Positions 5,461-6,308 of a stretch of 6,308 bases of DNA are shown piece after piece; positions within the stretch are counted from its first letter, which is position 1; each line of letters starts with the position of its first letter. Source of the DNA: Methylothermaceae bacterium (GTDB lineage: Bacteria > Pseudomonadota > Gammaproteobacteria > Methylococcales > Methylothermaceae); assembly GCA_027024125.1 (NCBI GenBank), contig JALVSV010000132.1:1-6308 (forward strand), in the 5' to 3' direction. The notes below the pieces were generated by a model. That model did not search any database and was not told the origin of the DNA. It was given only the letters and a program-made list of their open reading frames with translations. A program made the position numbers and the translations under genes.

Positions 5461-6308
5461 ATGAACCGTTTGATCAGAGCTTCATTTCTACTGTTCATTG
5501 CCATGACTGTTGGCGGGTGCAGTGTCAATCCAGTCTCGGGAAAACAGGAAATCATGCTGCTGTCGGTCGAAAATGAAAAGAAATTGGGCGCCGACAATGC
5601 CCGCCAGGTCGAGATGACGATGGGACTGATCAATCGTCCCAGGGCCACTGTTGAGTATGTGCAAACCATAGGGAAACGCCTGTCGAGCTTTTCACCCTAT
5701 CAGGCAGTGGATTACCAGTTTCATATCGCCAACAGCAAAGTCCCCAATGCCTTCGCTCTGCCCGGTGGCTATGTCTATGTGACCCGGGGACTGCTGATCC
5801 TGGTCAATTCGGAAGACGAACTGGCTGGTGTGATCGGTCATGAAATCGGCCACGTCGCCGCAAGACACGCCGTCGAACGACTGACCCGCGCTGCCCCGAT
5901 CGGTATCGTCACTGGAATCACAGCGGCAGCGGTGAGCATTGCCAGTCCAACCCTCGCAACCGTGATCTCAGGATCGGGAAACTTGCTCAATGCCGCCATT
6001 CTCGCTCCCTATAGCCGCAATCAGGAAAACGAGGCCGACAAGATCGGACAGGAACTGGCAGCCAGGGCAGGCTGGGATCCGGAAGGCATCACGAATTTCC
6101 TGAAGACTCTGGAGCGGGAGGCAAAGCAGCATGAGGATAATGAAAATGGCACATCCATTTTTGCCACCCATCCGGCCACACCCGAGAGAATCCAAATGAC
6201 CAGCCGGCAGGCAAGGGATCTTTCACGATCAAAACCCCATCCAATCGCCAAAAACCACCGGCAGTTTCTGCAGAAACTGGATAGTTTGATCGTTGGGGAG
6301 GATGCAAG
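5461..6308 (+). CDS. M48-family zinc metalloprotease lipoprotein (BepA/LoiP-like), C-terminus cut by window edge
   Basis: There are 282 complete codons and the frame is still open at the right edge. From ATG 5461 the signal MNRLIRASFLLFIAMTVGGC gives a lipobox VGGC with Cys20. An in-frame ATG at 5446, directly after the preceding stop and four bases after AGGA, is an alternative start. The zinc site is clear: HEIGH at 127-131 (ligands H127 and H131, catalytic E128) and YSRNQENEAD with third ligand E189 in the SRxxExxAD motif. H237 in THPATPERI corresponds to the regulatory histidine region of BepA. The segment KVPNAFALPGGYVYVTRGLL is the family's edge strand. The role inferred from BepA is degradation of misfolded outer-membrane proteins in the periplasm. 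The end FLQKLDSLIVGEDA suggests a further C-terminal domain to the right, as in longer M48 proteins. It probably forms an operon with the META lipoprotein. Confidence 0.92.
   Translation, partial: MNRLIRASFLLFIAMTVGGCSVNPVSGKQEIMLLSVENEKKLGADNARQVEMTMGLINRPRATVEYVQTIGKRLSSFSPYQAVDYQFHIANSKVPNAFALPGGYVYVTRGLLILVNSEDELAGVIGHEIGHVAARHAVERLTRAAPIGIVTGITAAAVSIASPTLATVISGSGNLLNAAILAPYSRNQENEADKIGQELAARAGWDPEGITNFLKTLEREAKQHEDNENGTSIFATHPATPERIQMTSRQARDLSRSKPHPIAKNHRQFLQKLDSLIVGEDA

Noticed and set aside
1..6308. CRISPR array, tRNA or rRNA genes
   Set aside because: I found no regularly spaced direct repeats and no cloverleaf or rRNA-like segments on either strand.

Overview
The window looks like chromosomal DNA of a gammaproteobacterium. 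The protein families (a BepA-like M48 lipoprotein, an HslJ-like META lipoprotein, an MscS channel with a signal peptide) and the GC-rich palindromic intergenic repeats both suggest this. I cannot name the species; the repeats remind me of Chromatiales/Methylococcales genomes, but that is memory, not a search.

Layout. Positions 1-111 (minus) hold the N-terminus of an AbrB/MazE/VapB-type DNA-binding protein whose gene runs off the left edge. Positions 112-450 hold no intact gene. They contain a candidate operator palindrome, two palindromic repeats and, between the repeats, a 37-codon minus-strand gene remnant with a Cys-X2-Cys motif. Positions 451-2301 (plus) encode a NERD-nuclease/UvrD-type helicase fusion. 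Its 3' end overlaps by 40 bp the convergent gene at 2262-3803 (minus), a signal-peptide-bearing MscS-family channel with a long periplasmic coiled-coil region. Positions 3971-4579 (minus) encode a divergent HhH-GPD (endonuclease III-like) protein that lacks the catalytic lysine and the iron-sulfur cysteines. The 4580-4947 gap holds a 164-bp MITE-like unit with 10-bp direct flanking repeats, 14-bp imperfect terminal inverted repeats and nested hairpins. It is followed by a plausible extended -10 promoter. Positions 4948-5445 and 5461-6308 (plus) form a tight two-gene unit: an HslJ-like META lipoprotein and a partial M48 zinc metalloprotease lipoprotein that runs off the right edge.

How the genes relate. 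The right-hand pair plausibly works together in outer-membrane quality control. MscS senses envelope tension, and the helicase and the HhH protein both act on DNA, but nothing ties these three into one system. I see no convincing new multi-gene system. The most unusual items are the MITE-like unit, the broken gene between repeats, the active-site changes in the HhH protein and the composition step inside the MscS gene.
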